A stretch of DNA of 64,000 nt from Siniperca chuatsi (GCF_020085105.1 NC_058046.1:29937175-30001174), one strand, 5' to 3'. Shown: positions 33,801 through 40,289, counted from the stretch's first letter. Numbers and translations: made by a program. Notes: generated from the letters alone by a model not told the origin.

Positions 33801-36122
33801 CTGTCTGTTTATTTTATTGCTTTTATGTATTTTATTTCTTTATATTTTATCATTCACTGTGGTATTTTATTTCTATTTTTGTGAAGTACTTTGTTTTGAT
33901 AAGTGCGCTATAAATAAAGTATTATTATTATTATTATTATTATAAACAGCAGAATATCGAGTTATAACCAACCAGTCTGATGTGTATAGAGGTCTATATG
34001 GTTATACTGAAGCAGCCTGGTGTCGTTTTCAGGCGATTTAATGAAGGTAAAACAGTGAATGACCGTGCTTAACGGCACTGCGCTCTGGCTTGCCACTTCT
34101 CAGGGGCTGCGGATTTATCAACATATCATTCCTGCTGCTTTCAGGTGCTGCAGGGATTTCATGGACTGAAGGAGAAGCTTTTCATATAGTATAAAGCAGC
34201 TGTGGACAGCAGATACTGTAAAAAAAAAAAATCCCCCACATTCATTCAGAGATCAATGTAGACTGATTTACTGACTATCCCGAGTTGGTTTAGGCTGCAT
34301 CGGTGTGGGCTGCAGGGGATGCCGAAAAACAACGCAGCAACCTGCGGCAGAAAAGTTGAAACAGAATTAACTTTTGGAGAAAAGCAACCCGCTGCGGTGG
34401 CCAATCTGGTGATCAGACCAGTCAAACTGCTCCACAGTCAGCCTGAAATACTACTGAAATCAAGCGCTCTCCAGGCGAAGTTTATGGACCAGACTATGAT
34501 ACTCTCCCAGTTGTATCGCTTGGTTTATTTCGTTTACCCAGCTTCGTCTTCTGCGTCTGGCTTACAGTATATTGCTGAAAAATAGCGATACCAAGACGCT
34601 TCCTTTGGTTTGTGTTAATTTGTGTGTGAGAGAGAGACAGAGTTGTGGTCGAGCGACCTACATAGTGATTGAAGTGAGGGAGGGCCTGTAGCTAGAAAGC
34701 TGATGAATCAAAATAAAACATTATTTTCTGATTGTTTCACAGCATTTACTTTCTACAGCACAAATAAACATGCCCACACCCCCAAACTCCGCAACACCAA
34801 CCTGAGGCCATCGCCTAATTTGGTCTGAATAGGAATGAATTCAGTGATCTCTCTCTCTCCGTTACAGTACTATGGACAGCACCGCGCCCTAATTTAGCCA
34901 CTCATATTTCCATTTCACAGCACAGACGGCCACTTGCTCAGCTGTGGAGCTTACAGCAATCATATGCAAAACATTTAGACACCAAAAAGCATTAAACCAC
35001 TTGACAAAATACAGTGCATCTACCGTATATATGGGGCTTGCAGATTTAAGGCCAGATTTTAAGTAGATCCCAATCTGGGAGGTCCGGCATCCTGTCCCGG
35101 CATGATCACCTTACACTCAGCAAATTTGATTATTGCTATGATGTACTTTATATACTTGACCGCACGCCCAACTCAAGCTGACATAGTGAGTGTATTGCCT
35201 TACTGCTTCTATGTCGTCATTTTTTTAGTTCATAGTGCAAGTTCGTTATGAGGTGGTGAGAAAAACCTAACATTACACTCAGCAAAATGTATTATTGCTG
35301 TGATGTACATGATAGATATGATACTAGATTTGAGCAATATACCCATGTGTACCTCTTGGAATAAATACAAACTGTGCCAGGTAAATAATAAGCTATCTCC
35401 ACATTGAAAATGTTTTAGAAAGTGTCATAATAAACCAGACACACTAGTTGCCTTCGACAACATGATATCAATAATTTCTGTTGCAGCGAGACTCCAAAAT
35501 CCAGTGAAAAAGCCTGTAAGCTTTGAACAAGTGTTTGAAATTCTACTAGATAAAATACCTGAACATGAGTCATCAGCTTGTAACTGGTTTCAAAGGGACA
35601 AATTATTGTCACTGCATTTAATAAACATGAGCTCATTTTCAGAAATAACTGTTTATTGAAATATAGAATTTTGTTGATTGAAACACAACCATAACACTTT
35701 AATCAAACTCCACAATGGGCTGATGATATCATCCCCAATGTTGTCATGAATGAATATATGCAAATACAAATCACTTGCTTATGGTAGCTGAAGCCTGGTT
35801 AAGAGTCATTTGCCTGGCGGAGTTGTACTAATCACACACAGACATACGTACGTGCCACATGTGGGACTCTTTGTAAATAATCACACTAGCTTATGTACGT
35901 GCTCTCGTCCTCCCTGGCACTATCCACTAGTGTGTGTGTTTACACATCTGTCAAAGCCTGAAATGTGAAAGTTGCCACTCATCATCTAGTGCTGTTCCTG
36001 AGGACATCATATGTGGAAAGTGTGATATGTAACTGTAAGAGTGTAAGAGTAACCAGCTGGTGCAATGATGACTGTCTGTTACAGAAGCTCCTCCATCTTA
36101 TGATGAGAGCTGCAGCACATGA
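1586..36122 (+). CDS. arrdc1: arrestin domain-containing protein 1, eight coding exons
   Basis: Join 1586-1703, 8081-8191, 8647-8697, 17482-17636, 22330-22512, 23977-24153, 25300-25834, 36085-36122, giving 1368 nt and 455 residues. Every junction has GT/AG ends and consistent phase. Residues about 1-145 form the arrestin N domain and about 146-290 the arrestin C domain; a proline/serine-rich tail follows. The tail has PSAP (349-352), PPDY (433-436) and PPSY (446-449). In characterised ARRDC1 proteins PSAP binds the ESCRT-I subunit TSG101 and PPxY motifs bind WW domains of NEDD4-family ubiquitin ligases, and the protein drives budding of ARRDC1-mediated microvesicles at the plasma membrane. 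The length is close to the roughly 430-residue human protein. The paralogous alpha-arrestins ARRDC2-5 and TXNIP lack this PSAP, so ARRDC1 is the best call. Confidence 0.95.
1704..2813. other. intron 1, proximal part, nothing recognised
   Basis: AT-rich intron sequence follows the exon 1 donor. No coding similarity or recognisable repeat was seen. Intron 1 runs to 8080 and contains the elements listed between. Confidence 0.5.
2814..2880. repeat. fragment of a teleost dispersed repeat
   Basis: The run GGGCTGCAACTAATGACTAT with the following TTCATTAT and ATTAATTGTTTGGTC resembles the end of a common fish nonautonomous DNA element. A matching other-end motif (GAATCGTTTCAGCCCTA) is at about 17343-17360. 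Only the terminus is visible here. Confidence 0.4.
2878..4360 (-). pseudogene. L2-like LINE, internally deleted, antisense in intron 1
   Basis: Read on the minus strand, 4340-4020 is endonuclease (start of a TWLG block, then a RGGGVA block). It joins directly to reverse transcriptase at 4000-3270 ([18 protein letters not shown], a YADYTQLYL active-site block, NLGVIFD), followed by the family's 3' tail at 3060-2878. The active-site box reads YADY rather than YADD, and a frameshift separates the two halves near 3800, so the enzyme is dead. Endonuclease-RT linker sequence is missing. A poly-T run marks about 4030-4046. Confidence 0.85.
4361..5132. other. intron 1 spacer, nothing recognised
   Basis: AT-rich sequence with no coding potential or named repeat. 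A short TCTC run precedes the next element. Confidence 0.4.
5133..6119. mobile_element. nonautonomous TIR DNA transposon, about 1 kb
   Basis: The left end begins GGCTACGTCCAAACTACTAC and continues GTTTTCATTTTAAAA. The right end carries the inverted counterpart (TTTTAAAATGAAAAGTAG at about 6078, ending GTGTGGATGTAGCC). The arms are roughly 40 bp with mismatches. The interior has no transposase. This end sequence is a common type in fish genomes and is often grouped with hAT-like elements. No clear target-site duplication was found, so superfamily assignment is tentative. Confidence 0.6.
6425..6790 (+). pseudogene. Tc1-like transposase fossil
   Basis: The start ATATGGCCAAATGCATGTGG is a Tc1-type terminal sequence. 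The interior retains decayed transposase coding: a QHDN-x-PVHKA block near 6550, then sequence matching the [10 protein letters not shown] catalytic block near 6640, and NALxAEWEQIP near 6725-6760. Frameshifts and stops are frequent and the 3' end with the second inverted repeat is absent. It is a different Tc1 lineage from the copy at 45-52 kb. Confidence 0.75.
6791..7567. other. intron 1 spacer, nothing recognised
   Basis: AT-rich sequence without coding similarity or a repeat that I can name. Confidence 0.4.
7568..7760 (-). repeat. L2-like LINE 3' tail, solo fragment
   Basis: It carries the same 3'-terminal sequence as copies at 2878-3060, 9556-9760 and (opposite strand) 54690-54890: ATTTATATAGCACCAATTCA, then TAGAGCAGGTCTAGACCG, then TTGGCGACAGTGGCAAG. 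This is a severely 5'-truncated LINE end or a SINE that shares the LINE tail. Confidence 0.75.
7799..7882. repeat. GA-rich and (GT)n microsatellite
   Basis: Imperfect GA repeats run from 7799 to about 7853, followed by a perfect (GT)n run at about 7865-7881. Confidence 0.85.
8081..8191 (+). CDS. arrdc1: ARRDC1 coding exon 2
   Basis: It encodes residues 40-76, including [20 protein letters not shown], a strongly conserved ARRDC1 segment. The acceptor is CTGCAG|CC and the donor AAAG|GTACGC, phase 1. The first two bases complete codon 40 as Ala, as in the family. Confidence 0.95.
8192..8646. other. ARRDC1 intron 2, nothing recognised
   Basis: A compact intron of 455 bp with a CT-rich acceptor tract. 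No repeat was recognised. Confidence 0.6.
8647..8697 (+). CDS. arrdc1: ARRDC1 coding exon 3 (51 bp)
   Basis: It encodes residues 77-93, [16 protein letters not shown], the conserved G-x-H-x-F-P-F strand of the arrestin N domain. The acceptor is ATACAG|GA and the donor CCAG|GTAGGA. Phase is 1 at both ends, so skipping this exon would keep frame but remove 17 residues of the fold. Confidence 0.93.
8990..9310. repeat. dispersed repeat, copy A
   Basis: It shares the block AGTTCCCCTCAGCTCTACGG and then GCAGCAGGCAGCTGTT, AAACC(C/T)ACTGTAC and CTGGTGAACxxAGTGGAGC with copy B at 23455-23715, in the same orientation. It has no coding capacity. The family is unnamed here. Confidence 0.65.
9556..11410 (-). 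pseudogene. L2-like LINE, 5' half of ORF2 plus 3' tail
   Basis: Minus-strand reading from 11410: endonuclease start ([20 protein letters not shown], then [12 protein letters not shown] at about 11020). Linker remnants follow to about 10450, then the beginning of the reverse-transcriptase domain at 10260-10080 ([24 protein letters not shown] block). The rest of the RT is deleted and the 3' tail (9760-9556) follows after about 300 bp of A-rich and unrelated sequence. Several frameshifts are present. Antisense in ARRDC1 intron 3. Confidence 0.8.
11411..13104. other. intron 3 stretch, mostly unassigned
   Basis: 11690-11755 repeats a short L2-like segment (GCATTCTGGATTAACTGGAG) also seen at 3258. 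The remaining sequence has relatively high CpG around 11830-12330 and a short (CA)n at 12667-12680. No convincing coding similarity was found. It may be an LTR or 5'UTR of an unrecognised retroelement. Confidence 0.35.
13105..14600 (-). pseudogene. L2-like LINE, linker and reverse transcriptase
   Basis: The minus-strand order is the linker region (about 14600-14400, a [20 protein letters not shown] block), degraded RT N-terminal sequence to 13900, then a clear RT at 13886-13479. The RT shows [32 protein letters not shown], a VSHGV block and [10 protein letters not shown]. The catalytic pair DD is kept but the frame breaks after 13479. 3' RT sequence continues, decayed, to about 13105. It is a sister copy of the element at 2878-4360, with closely similar 3' sequence. 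Confidence 0.85.
14555..15100. repeat. dispersed AT-rich repeat (GTGTGAGAGCT family), copy 1
   Basis: The motif ATTAGTGTGAGAGCT occurs at about 14557 and 14603 and again at about 15951. AT-rich sequence with a TTATTATTATTCTTCCGTC run follows. It has no coding capacity and is presumably a nonautonomous element. Borders are approximate. Confidence 0.5.
15127..15193. repeat. (CA)n microsatellite
   Basis: A nearly perfect CA dinucleotide run with two TA interruptions. Confidence 0.95.
15945..16650 (+). repeat. dispersed repeat (GTGTGAGAGCT family), longer copy
   Basis: It begins TTATTATTAGTGTGAGAGCT followed by GGTACAGCTC. The inner and right part (16230-16640) matches 42490-42930 in inverted orientation: AAAAGTTTGCCTCA, TCAGAAGTCCAT and CTGAAACTTTTTCAGCAC blocks. 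No ORF of note. Confidence 0.6.
16701..16949. mobile_element. Tc1/mariner-derived MITE with TA duplication
   Basis: TA at 16701-16702 and TA at 16948-16949 flank inverted ends GAGTGGTGTGAAAAAGTGTT and AACACTTTTTCACACCACTG. The inverted repeats are at least 24 bp with one mismatch at the first base. The 245-bp body keeps no transposase, so it is a deletion derivative mobilised in trans. It lies in ARRDC1 intron 3. Confidence 0.85.
17482..17636 (+). CDS. arrdc1: ARRDC1 coding exon 4
   Basis: It encodes residues 94-145, including [20 protein letters not shown] and the end of the arrestin N domain ([10 protein letters not shown]). The acceptor is CCACAG|AC and the donor TGG|GTGAGA, phase 0. The last three residues before the donor differ from the mammalian sequence, but phase and position agree. 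Confidence 0.93.
18363..18720. mobile_element. MITE with TTTAAAGGTCCAGTGTGTA ends
   Basis: The left end is TTTAAAGGTCCAGTGTGTAA; the right end has the inverted CCTACACACTGGACCTTTT. The interior includes TCATTAGTGTATTATCACCT and a TTTCACGGCCACCGTAG block typical of a very abundant teleost MITE. About 358 bp, no ORF. Confidence 0.8.
18771..18930 (+). repeat. left part of a dispersed repeat plus (ATT)n
   Basis: AGGGTTCGAACTGCGAAGCG at 18771 and AGGGTTCAAACCGCAAAGCA at 18883 are two copies of one repeat end, separated by an (ATT)n microsatellite (18821-18882). The presumed other end (AAAAGGGTTTGAACCCGC) is at about 21268-21287, beyond the L1 insertion, with related sequence at 20845-21290. Confidence 0.6.
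18930..20830 (-). pseudogene. L1/Tx1-like LINE, 5'-truncated, C-terminal ORF2
   Basis: Minus-strand reading: 20780-20200 is decayed post-RT sequence (a [14 protein letters not shown] block, then shifted frames). 19905-19222 is an open 227-residue segment with the L1 C-terminal zinc-binding region ([20 protein letters not shown]) and [17 protein letters not shown]. The 3'UTR ends in a poly-T (poly-A on its strand) at about 18930-18960. Truncation at the 5' end with a 3' A-tail is typical of target-primed insertion. Endonuclease and RT core are absent. Inserted into the flanking repeat in intron 4. Confidence 0.8.
20845..21290 (+). repeat. right part of the repeat split by the L1 insertion
   Basis: It contains CAGGCCACGCCCCTCATACC and ends near AAAAGGGTTTGAACCCGC, the inverted form of the GGGTTCAAACC end at 18885. 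Interpreted as the right half of the same element. Borders are approximate. Confidence 0.5.
21941..22329. other. distal intron 4, nothing recognised
   Basis: Sequence between the hAT-like right flank and exon 5, ending in the CTTCTCCATGCAG acceptor. No named repeat. Confidence 0.5.
22330..22512 (+). CDS. arrdc1: ARRDC1 coding exon 5
   Basis: It encodes residues 146-206: [20 protein letters not shown], then [20 protein letters not shown], the first strands of the arrestin C domain. Phase is 0 at both ends. The donor is ATGCAG|GTAATC. Confidence 0.95.
22930..23155. repeat. SINE-like or LINE-end dispersed repeat
   Basis: Blocks such as TCTGACCACTCAAAGC, CATTCACACATTCATACACTG and GTGTCTTGCCCAAGGACACT are shared by a widespread fish repeat. 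No coding potential. It lies in intron 5. Confidence 0.6.
23455..23715. repeat. dispersed repeat, copy B
   Basis: Same family and orientation as 8990-9310: GCAGTTCCCCTCAGCTCTAC, GCAGCAGGCAGCTGTTTTCA and a CTGGTGAACGAAGTGGAGC terminus. In intron 5. Confidence 0.65.
23977..24153 (+). CDS. arrdc1: ARRDC1 coding exon 6
   Basis: It encodes residues 207-265, including [20 protein letters not shown] and [20 protein letters not shown], hallmark ARRDC1 arrestin C domain sequence. The acceptor is TTTCAG|AGA and the donor AAA|GTAAGA. Phase 0 at both ends. Confidence 0.96.
24154..25299. other. ARRDC1 intron 6, nothing recognised
   Basis: AT-rich intron of 1146 bp with a pyrimidine-rich acceptor (CTTTCTTCTGATTTAATCAG). 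No repeat or coding similarity was recognised. Confidence 0.6.
25300..25834 (+). CDS. arrdc1: ARRDC1 coding exon 7 (tail with PSAP and PPDY)
   Basis: It encodes residues 266-443. [19 protein letters not shown] closes the arrestin C domain. A low-complexity Ala/Pro/Ser/Thr tail follows, then PSAPPAEY (349-356) and LPPDYG (432-437). PSAP is the TSG101-binding late-domain type motif and PPDY a WW ligand. The donor is CAAG|GTCAGT, phase 1. Without splicing the frame continues for 14 more residues to a TGA at 25876-25878. Confidence 0.95.
25879..26256. other. proximal intron 7, nothing recognised
   Basis: AT-rich sequence with no recognisable repeat. It would be 3'UTR of a transcript that retained this intron. 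Confidence 0.4.
26257..26640. mobile_element. foldback MITE with long inverted repeats
   Basis: The left arm has ACTCAGTGGCCACTT, then AAAGTTTATAATGTTCAGTT, then TTGACACTGTCAGAG. The right arm has the inverted forms CTCTGACAGTGTCAACAC, AACTGAACATTATAACC and AAAGTGACCTCTTAGT. The arms pair over most of their length around a short centre. About 384 bp, no transposase. A very common type of fish repeat. Confidence 0.8.
27412..27808. mobile_element. MITE with TTTGGTAACACTTTA-type ends
   Basis: It begins TTTTGGTAACACTTTATTTG and ends CAAGTAAAGTGGAACCATTT, inverted ends with some decay. The interior has repeated TGACATGACAC and ATGTCATAA motifs typical of this abundant teleost MITE. Confidence 0.75.
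27955..28050 (+). repeat. LINE/SINE-type 3' tail fragment
   Basis: GTGAAGCACTTTGGGTATCA followed by ATATAAATGTAATCCATTAT and TTATTATTA resembles the 3' end of fish LINEs and associated SINEs. No further element is recognisable upstream. Confidence 0.45.
28051..29940. other. intron 7 spacer, nothing recognised
   Basis: AT-rich sequence without credible ORFs or named repeats. The last few hundred bases may be 5'UTR of the following LINE. Confidence 0.35.
30195..31370 (+). pseudogene. LINE ORF1 with SGNH/esterase-like domain
   Basis: A charged helical segment ([20 protein letters not shown], about 30200-30260) suggests the coiled coil through which LINE ORF1 proteins self-associate. Downstream the esterase-like part shows [10 protein letters not shown] (near 30940), [25 protein letters not shown] (near 31080) and RDGLHPN (near 31295). 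CR1/L2-type ORF1 proteins are known to carry such a lipolytic-acetylhydrolase-like domain. The nucleophile box usually reads GDS; here it reads EDS. The GTND and D-x-x-H blocks remain. The frame is open to 31193, then shifts before the last block, so it is broken. Confidence 0.75.
31660..33600 (+). pseudogene. LINE ORF2, endonuclease and reverse transcriptase
   Basis: The endonuclease starts with [11 protein letters not shown] and [10 protein letters not shown], has a stop after ESW at about 31765, then [20 protein letters not shown] and CGDF at about 32060. The rest of the endonuclease is deleted. The linker ([31 protein letters not shown]) leads to RT blocks [48 protein letters not shown] and [14 protein letters not shown] sequence. 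The YADD catalytic motif is intact at about 32992-33003. At least one stop and several frameshifts are present. Confidence 0.85.
33946..36084. other. distal intron 7, nothing recognised
   Basis: No gene or named repeat. A short imperfect direct duplication is visible (TTACACTCAGCAAATTTGAT at about 35111 and TTACACTCAGCAAAATGTAT at about 35273). The acceptor of exon 8 is GTCTGTTACAG. Confidence 0.4.
36085..36122 (+). CDS. arrdc1: ARRDC1 terminal coding exon 8 (PPSY motif)
   Basis: It encodes residues 444-455, [12 protein letters not shown], then TGA at 36120-36122. The acceptor TGTTACAG|AA supplies the two bases that complete the phase-1 codon from exon 7 (G + AA = Glu). PPSY (446-449) is the second WW-binding motif, and a C-terminal PPSY-x-E-SC sequence is characteristic of ARRDC1. 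The exon is too short for standard ORF detection and was located by motif and phase. Confidence 0.9.
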
Positions 36123-37300
36123 AGTGGATGAAGAGCCAGCAACCTCCCACCAGGATGATGATCACTTCACTCTGATATCAAACAAAATGTTGAACTAAAA
36201 CTGCAATTCATGTTGATGTAGTTCCAAAGTAAATTTTACTTGGACAAAGGTATTGCAAGACACAGAGGAAACCTAATGGAACATAGTGTTATTTTAGGCC
36301 TTAACCCTAACATTTTGTGTAAGTTTCAAGATTTTCTAAATGTAATTGATTCAGCATTTTCAATTGAAATGAAAGTGAACTGACATCAAACTCTGCTGCC
36401 CAGTGAAGTACCTTCACTAATCTAACGTGGGTTAATCTCTCATGCAAACCATCTTTTTGAAATCAGTTCGTATACTTTTCACACTTTGAATGAAGGGAAA
36501 GAGAAGGGGAATATGCAGAATTTTATTTGCTGTTCTTTGTACGGTAACAGGAGTCATGTTTTTAGTTGTGGGTTATTTAGATGGCATCTGTGATCTCAAG
36601 TTTTAAAGTTTTATGTATTAAAAACCTGTGCAAAATCTCATCTAATATTTAGTCTTAATATCTTTCTTATTTTCTCAAAAGCCAAATAAGAAATTAACCT
36701 GTGGAATTTTTATCACAAATGTGAAATAATCTTTAATCTTCTGGCATATTTTTCATTTATTGTGAGTTTGAATATTTAAAACTAATTAAATGATTAAATG
36801 GTTTGTTTGGGAAGATCTGTTTTTATGTGCCTTTGATCAGGAGTTTTCAGTTTTATGACAATGAACAGATTTTGCTGTTGTAAGTTGTCTACATAGAGCT
36901 TTGTAAGGATATAGATCCAGTTTAGCCTCTTAAATGATCAAACATGGCAGAAATCTTGTTACTTTCATGTCCTTGATCTGTGTTGTAATGACTGTAGAAT
37001 TCCTTAGAGACATGGTGTTGTGTAGTATATTCTTCTTCTCTTGCTGAATGTGTGTTGGTTCTGTGCATGTCTGATTGCTTTTAATAGTTGCACAATAATG
37101 CAACATCACTGTGATCTGAGGTTTTCTTTGGCCCTTCTTGATGTAGTTCACATCATCTATCTTAATCATAGTTTTGTGAAAACATTTTTATATTTCTTGA
37201 TCAAGTTAATTCCATCAAACATGCAGAAAGACATTTATTTATTGTTTTGAGTGTTTTCCAACTGCTGTCTTGATTCCAATAAATCTGTTAAAACCACTTG
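36123..37300 (+). other. arrdc1: ARRDC1 3' untranslated region
   Basis: About 1.2 kb of AT-rich sequence without ORFs follows the stop, up to the AATAAA at 37278 and a likely cleavage site near 37295-37310. The exact end needs transcript data. Confidence 0.6.
37278..37283 (+). promoter_or_regulatory. AATAAA poly(A) signal of ARRDC1
   Basis: A canonical AATAAA lies 1.16 kb after the stop codon, followed about 20 bp later by a GT-containing stretch (CTTGTGTC). Confidence 0.6.
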
Positions 37301-37534
37301 TGTCAAACAGTTTCATATTTCTGACTCGGTTAGTGGGATGTTGTTTCTTTTCATATTTCATAAACACCCAATTCTGCTTTCTGATGCTGTTAAAGTAGAC
37401 ACTTGATGTTTTTAAAAGGATGTAACTTTACTAATTGGTAATGTACATGTTAGGAGCATGTTTGTGCATGTTAATGTTACTCGTTTGCAATAATAGTGGT
37501 ACTGTTGCAAAGAATGTGTTTAGAATTTGTCCTG

Positions 37535-38055
37535 TAGGGAGAAAGTAAAATAAGACAGGAAGTCTTATTTTGTAGTGTTCTCCTTTCCTCATGTGTTTTG
37601 TGGTTTTACTTCCTGTCGTTGTTTGCTTTCCCTCCAGTTTAGATTGTTGGCCCCACCTTGATTGATTGCACCTGTACCTCGTTGTCTCCCCTACCTAAGT
37701 GTATTTCGTCCGGGTTTTTTCCTTTTTTCACTGTCAGTTCATTATCATGATCATTTGCATCAGTAGTTGTATGTGGTCTACATGTCAGGTGTCCCAGCCT
37801 TGTTTCCTGTCTCCTGGATTTATTTCTGCGTTTGTTGGACCCTGCCTCAACTTTTAGTTTTTGTTTATTTCCTGCTCCTTGTCTGATTTGTTTGCTTGTC
37901 TTGGACTGCCTTCCCAATTTGGACCTTTGCCTGCCTGACTACCCATGTAAACCTTCCCTGCAATAAATTAATGAACTGCATCTGCTCTGCCTCTAGTCTG
38001 CATTTGGGTCCTATTCCTTGTGTTCCCTGCTCCCTTGAGTGACATCTGCTACACT
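37535..38055 (+). repeat. probable Gypsy solo LTR
   Basis: TTTTGTAGTGTTCTCCTTTC, TGTTTGCTTTCCCTCCAG and CACCTGTACCTCGTTGTCTC are followed by GCAATAAATTAATGAACTGC and TTTGGGTCC, and the stretch ends near GAGTGACA. This matches the layout of a frequent fish Gypsy LTR (promoter, AATAAA, R/U5). A relative is present on the minus strand at 46780-47100. Target-site duplications were not identified. Confidence 0.55.
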
Positions 38056-38279
38056 TATATTTAGAGGACAGAGATGAGCCTCTAATACTGCCAGTGTCTC
38101 TTTCTGCTGGAAAGACTTAAAAAACAGCCTGTAATATTATATAGTATATAATTAATGTAATCAGAATTATCAGAAAGTTGTTTCTGGTTGTCCCCAGCGC
38201 TCAATGTATTTCCACAGATCGCAAAAGTATGGTAAGATACAAATATAAACATAACCAAACCAAGACAATAAACCAGACA

Positions 38280-40260
38280 AAAATATAGTACTTCCTGTGT
38301 TATGGCGAAACATGGAAATTTAACCCTACGCCACGGACACGCCGCTCAATTTATGCACAAACTTTGAAGAACTTTTTATCCTGAAGGTCTTTAGATTGCC
38401 CAAATTTGAAGTCGATCCGATTAATTCTCTAGGAGTTTGTTAAAGTACAGTAAAAATGGCCTAAAAGTGCACATTCAATTCAAAATGGCTGACTTCCTGT
38501 TGGGTATAGGGTATGGCTCCAAGAGGCTTTTTTGTATGTCTTTTGTGCATCGTTTAACAAAAACTCACAAGCTTCACAATATAGCATTGTCAATGTCTTA
38601 AAGCCTTTCTGCCCAAATTTGAAGTGGATGTGGTCAACCTGCTAGGAGGAGTACGTCAAAGTATAAAATGTGACATTTCCTGTTGCCAGTAGGTGGCGCT
38701 ATGACTGACTGAATATTGGCATGTAGATGTCTTCAGGGTGGGACTATCATCAAATGTGAAGTTTGGGACAGATTTGACCATGTACAGTCCAGTTACAATG
38801 GACTTCCTGTTTCATGGCGAAACGTGCGATGAGCGGGCCCTCGCATCTCCCGCACGTCGGGTGTGCCTTAGTCGCGTAGTTATGTAGTAGTAGTCGTGTA
38901 GTTATGTACACTGACGTTACAGGAACTTCCTGTTTCTTCGCAAAACATCAAAATTCGACGTGAAGGTCTTTAGATTGCATTGCGAAAATTTGAAGTCGAT
39001 CCAATGAATTCTCTAGGAGTTTGTTAAAATATGGAGTTTGTAAATGGCAAAAAGTGGTTGAAAAGTGCATATTCAATTCAAAATGGCTGTTTTTTCGGCG
39101 GCTTTTTTTCAATTTTGTAGGGGGTGCTATGGAGCCCACTCGCATGCCTAAGACCATATCAGACGTAAATTTTCGCCACTTCTGACAAGTGTGCAAAGGT
39201 TTGTGAGCTTTTGAGTACCTTTAGGCCCTCAAAAATGCGATTCATTTAGGGGGTGACAAAGAATAAAAATTCTTTGAATTTTAATAGGGCCTTCATCACT
39301 AATTCTTGGTGCTCGTGCCCTAATAATAATAGTTCTTTGAATTTCAATAGGGCCTTCATCACCGATTCTAGGTGCACGGGCCCTAATAATAAAAATAATA
39401 ATAATTCTTTGAATTTCAATAGGGCCTTTGTCACCAATTCTCGGTGCTCTGGCCCTAATAATAATAATAAACACAAGGAATATAATAGTAGTATCTGCTC
39501 GGGCCCTAATAAACAAAAGCAATACCATAGGGACCTCGCAGAAGTCACTGCTTCGGCCCTAAATAAAAAATACAGCCGCAAGCGGCAGTGATCGGGATCC
39601 AGGCAGATTGCGATCATTTTGAAGCTTGTTTCTTATTTAATTGACAAAAAGCTAAACTCTTGATTTTCTTTAAAATAATTTATCGTGGTCATCAATATGT
39701 GCTGATGCTCTGTTAAGGTAGGCCTATATAAATCTACTTTCAGAAACATTTGATGTAGCTTATAACCTTCAGTTTTTCACATGACTACATTTGTTGCTAT
39801 TTGGATAAAGAATTGATTGGCTTATAAAATTGAAATGGATAGAACTATCAAATTTTCAAATACAGTTTCTTTAGCTTAAGATTAGTGAAGTCTGTAGATG
39901 ATCGCAAAGATGTCGAAAATAGGATTTTGAGAAAATTGAGAACAAAATTGCAAAGTTTGACATTTTTAGAGCAGAAAACTAAATGCAGATGACTTGAAAG
40001 ATCAGAATGATTTAAGAATTTTGACTCTAGGCCAAGCCGTTTTCAAGATAATAGGATAACAGGAAATCCAAAATGGCTGACTTCCTGTTGGGTAAACTCT
40101 CTCAAAAGTAACTGTAATTTCTTATCAATTTCAAATCTTTAAACACATGTTTGAGTTCTTTAAGATGCTAAAAAAGTCACAAAACTTTGCACCCAGACTT
40201 GAACTGGTAAACGTGCCCGGGCAAGTCAGCTCTATAATGCCCCCTAATGACTTTTAGCCT
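38280..40260. repeat. dispersed teleost repeat cluster (GACTTCCTGTTGG family)
   Basis: Recurrent phrases include CAAAATGGCTGACTTCCTGT (about 38492 and 40070), TTTGAAGTCGATCC (38408 and 38989), TCTAGGAGTTTGTTAAA (38430 and 39012) and a GGCGAAAC block. These indicate two or more overlapping copies of one noncoding repeat. ATAGGGCC- and GGCCCTAATAA-type ends bracket them. No gene was found here. Confidence 0.6.
39261..39470. repeat. three tandem copies of a ~70-bp unit
   Basis: ATTCTTTGAATTTCAATAGG followed by GCCTTCATCACC, ATTCT and GGTGCTCG, then GGCCCTAATAATAAT, repeats at about 39261, 39330 and 39403. Spacer length varies with the AAT count. Both strands give fortuitous ORFs because the unit is close to a multiple of three. 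Confidence 0.8.
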
Positions 40261-40289
40261 TCAAAATTGCTAGGGATAGTCGAAAACTC

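Larger units (their letters stand above)
29940..33945 (+). mobile_element. L2/Maui-like LINE, near full length, disabled, sense in intron 7
   Basis: Order: probable 5'UTR; ORF1 with coiled-coil and SGNH-esterase-like domain (30195-31370); ORF2 endonuclease (31660-32080); linker; RT (32500-33540); 3' end CTATAAATAAAG followed by (ATT)n at 33918-33943. The short simple-repeat tail is typical of L2. ORF2 has stops and a deletion, so it is immobile. It lies in the same orientation as ARRDC1 and contains an AATAAA at 33913-33918 that could act as an intronic poly(A) signal. The 5' border is uncertain. Confidence 0.85.

Noticed and set aside
34319..34585. 88-residue + ORF with an intron 7 start
   Set aside because: There is no recognisable domain, no repeat homology that I can name, and no splice context fitting ARRDC1. 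Probably chance.
37639..37917. 92-residue Lys/Arg-rich minus ORF
   Set aside because: It lies inside the probable solo LTR on the opposite strand; the composition reflects the pyrimidine-rich LTR.
39261..39470. CRISPR-like array
   Set aside because: The repeats are directly adjacent with only AAT spacers in a vertebrate genome. It is a tandem repeat, not a CRISPR.
39229..39617. Repeat-containing ORFs on both strands
   Set aside because: They arise from three tandem ~70-bp noncoding units; both strands and several frames are open, which indicates composition and not coding.
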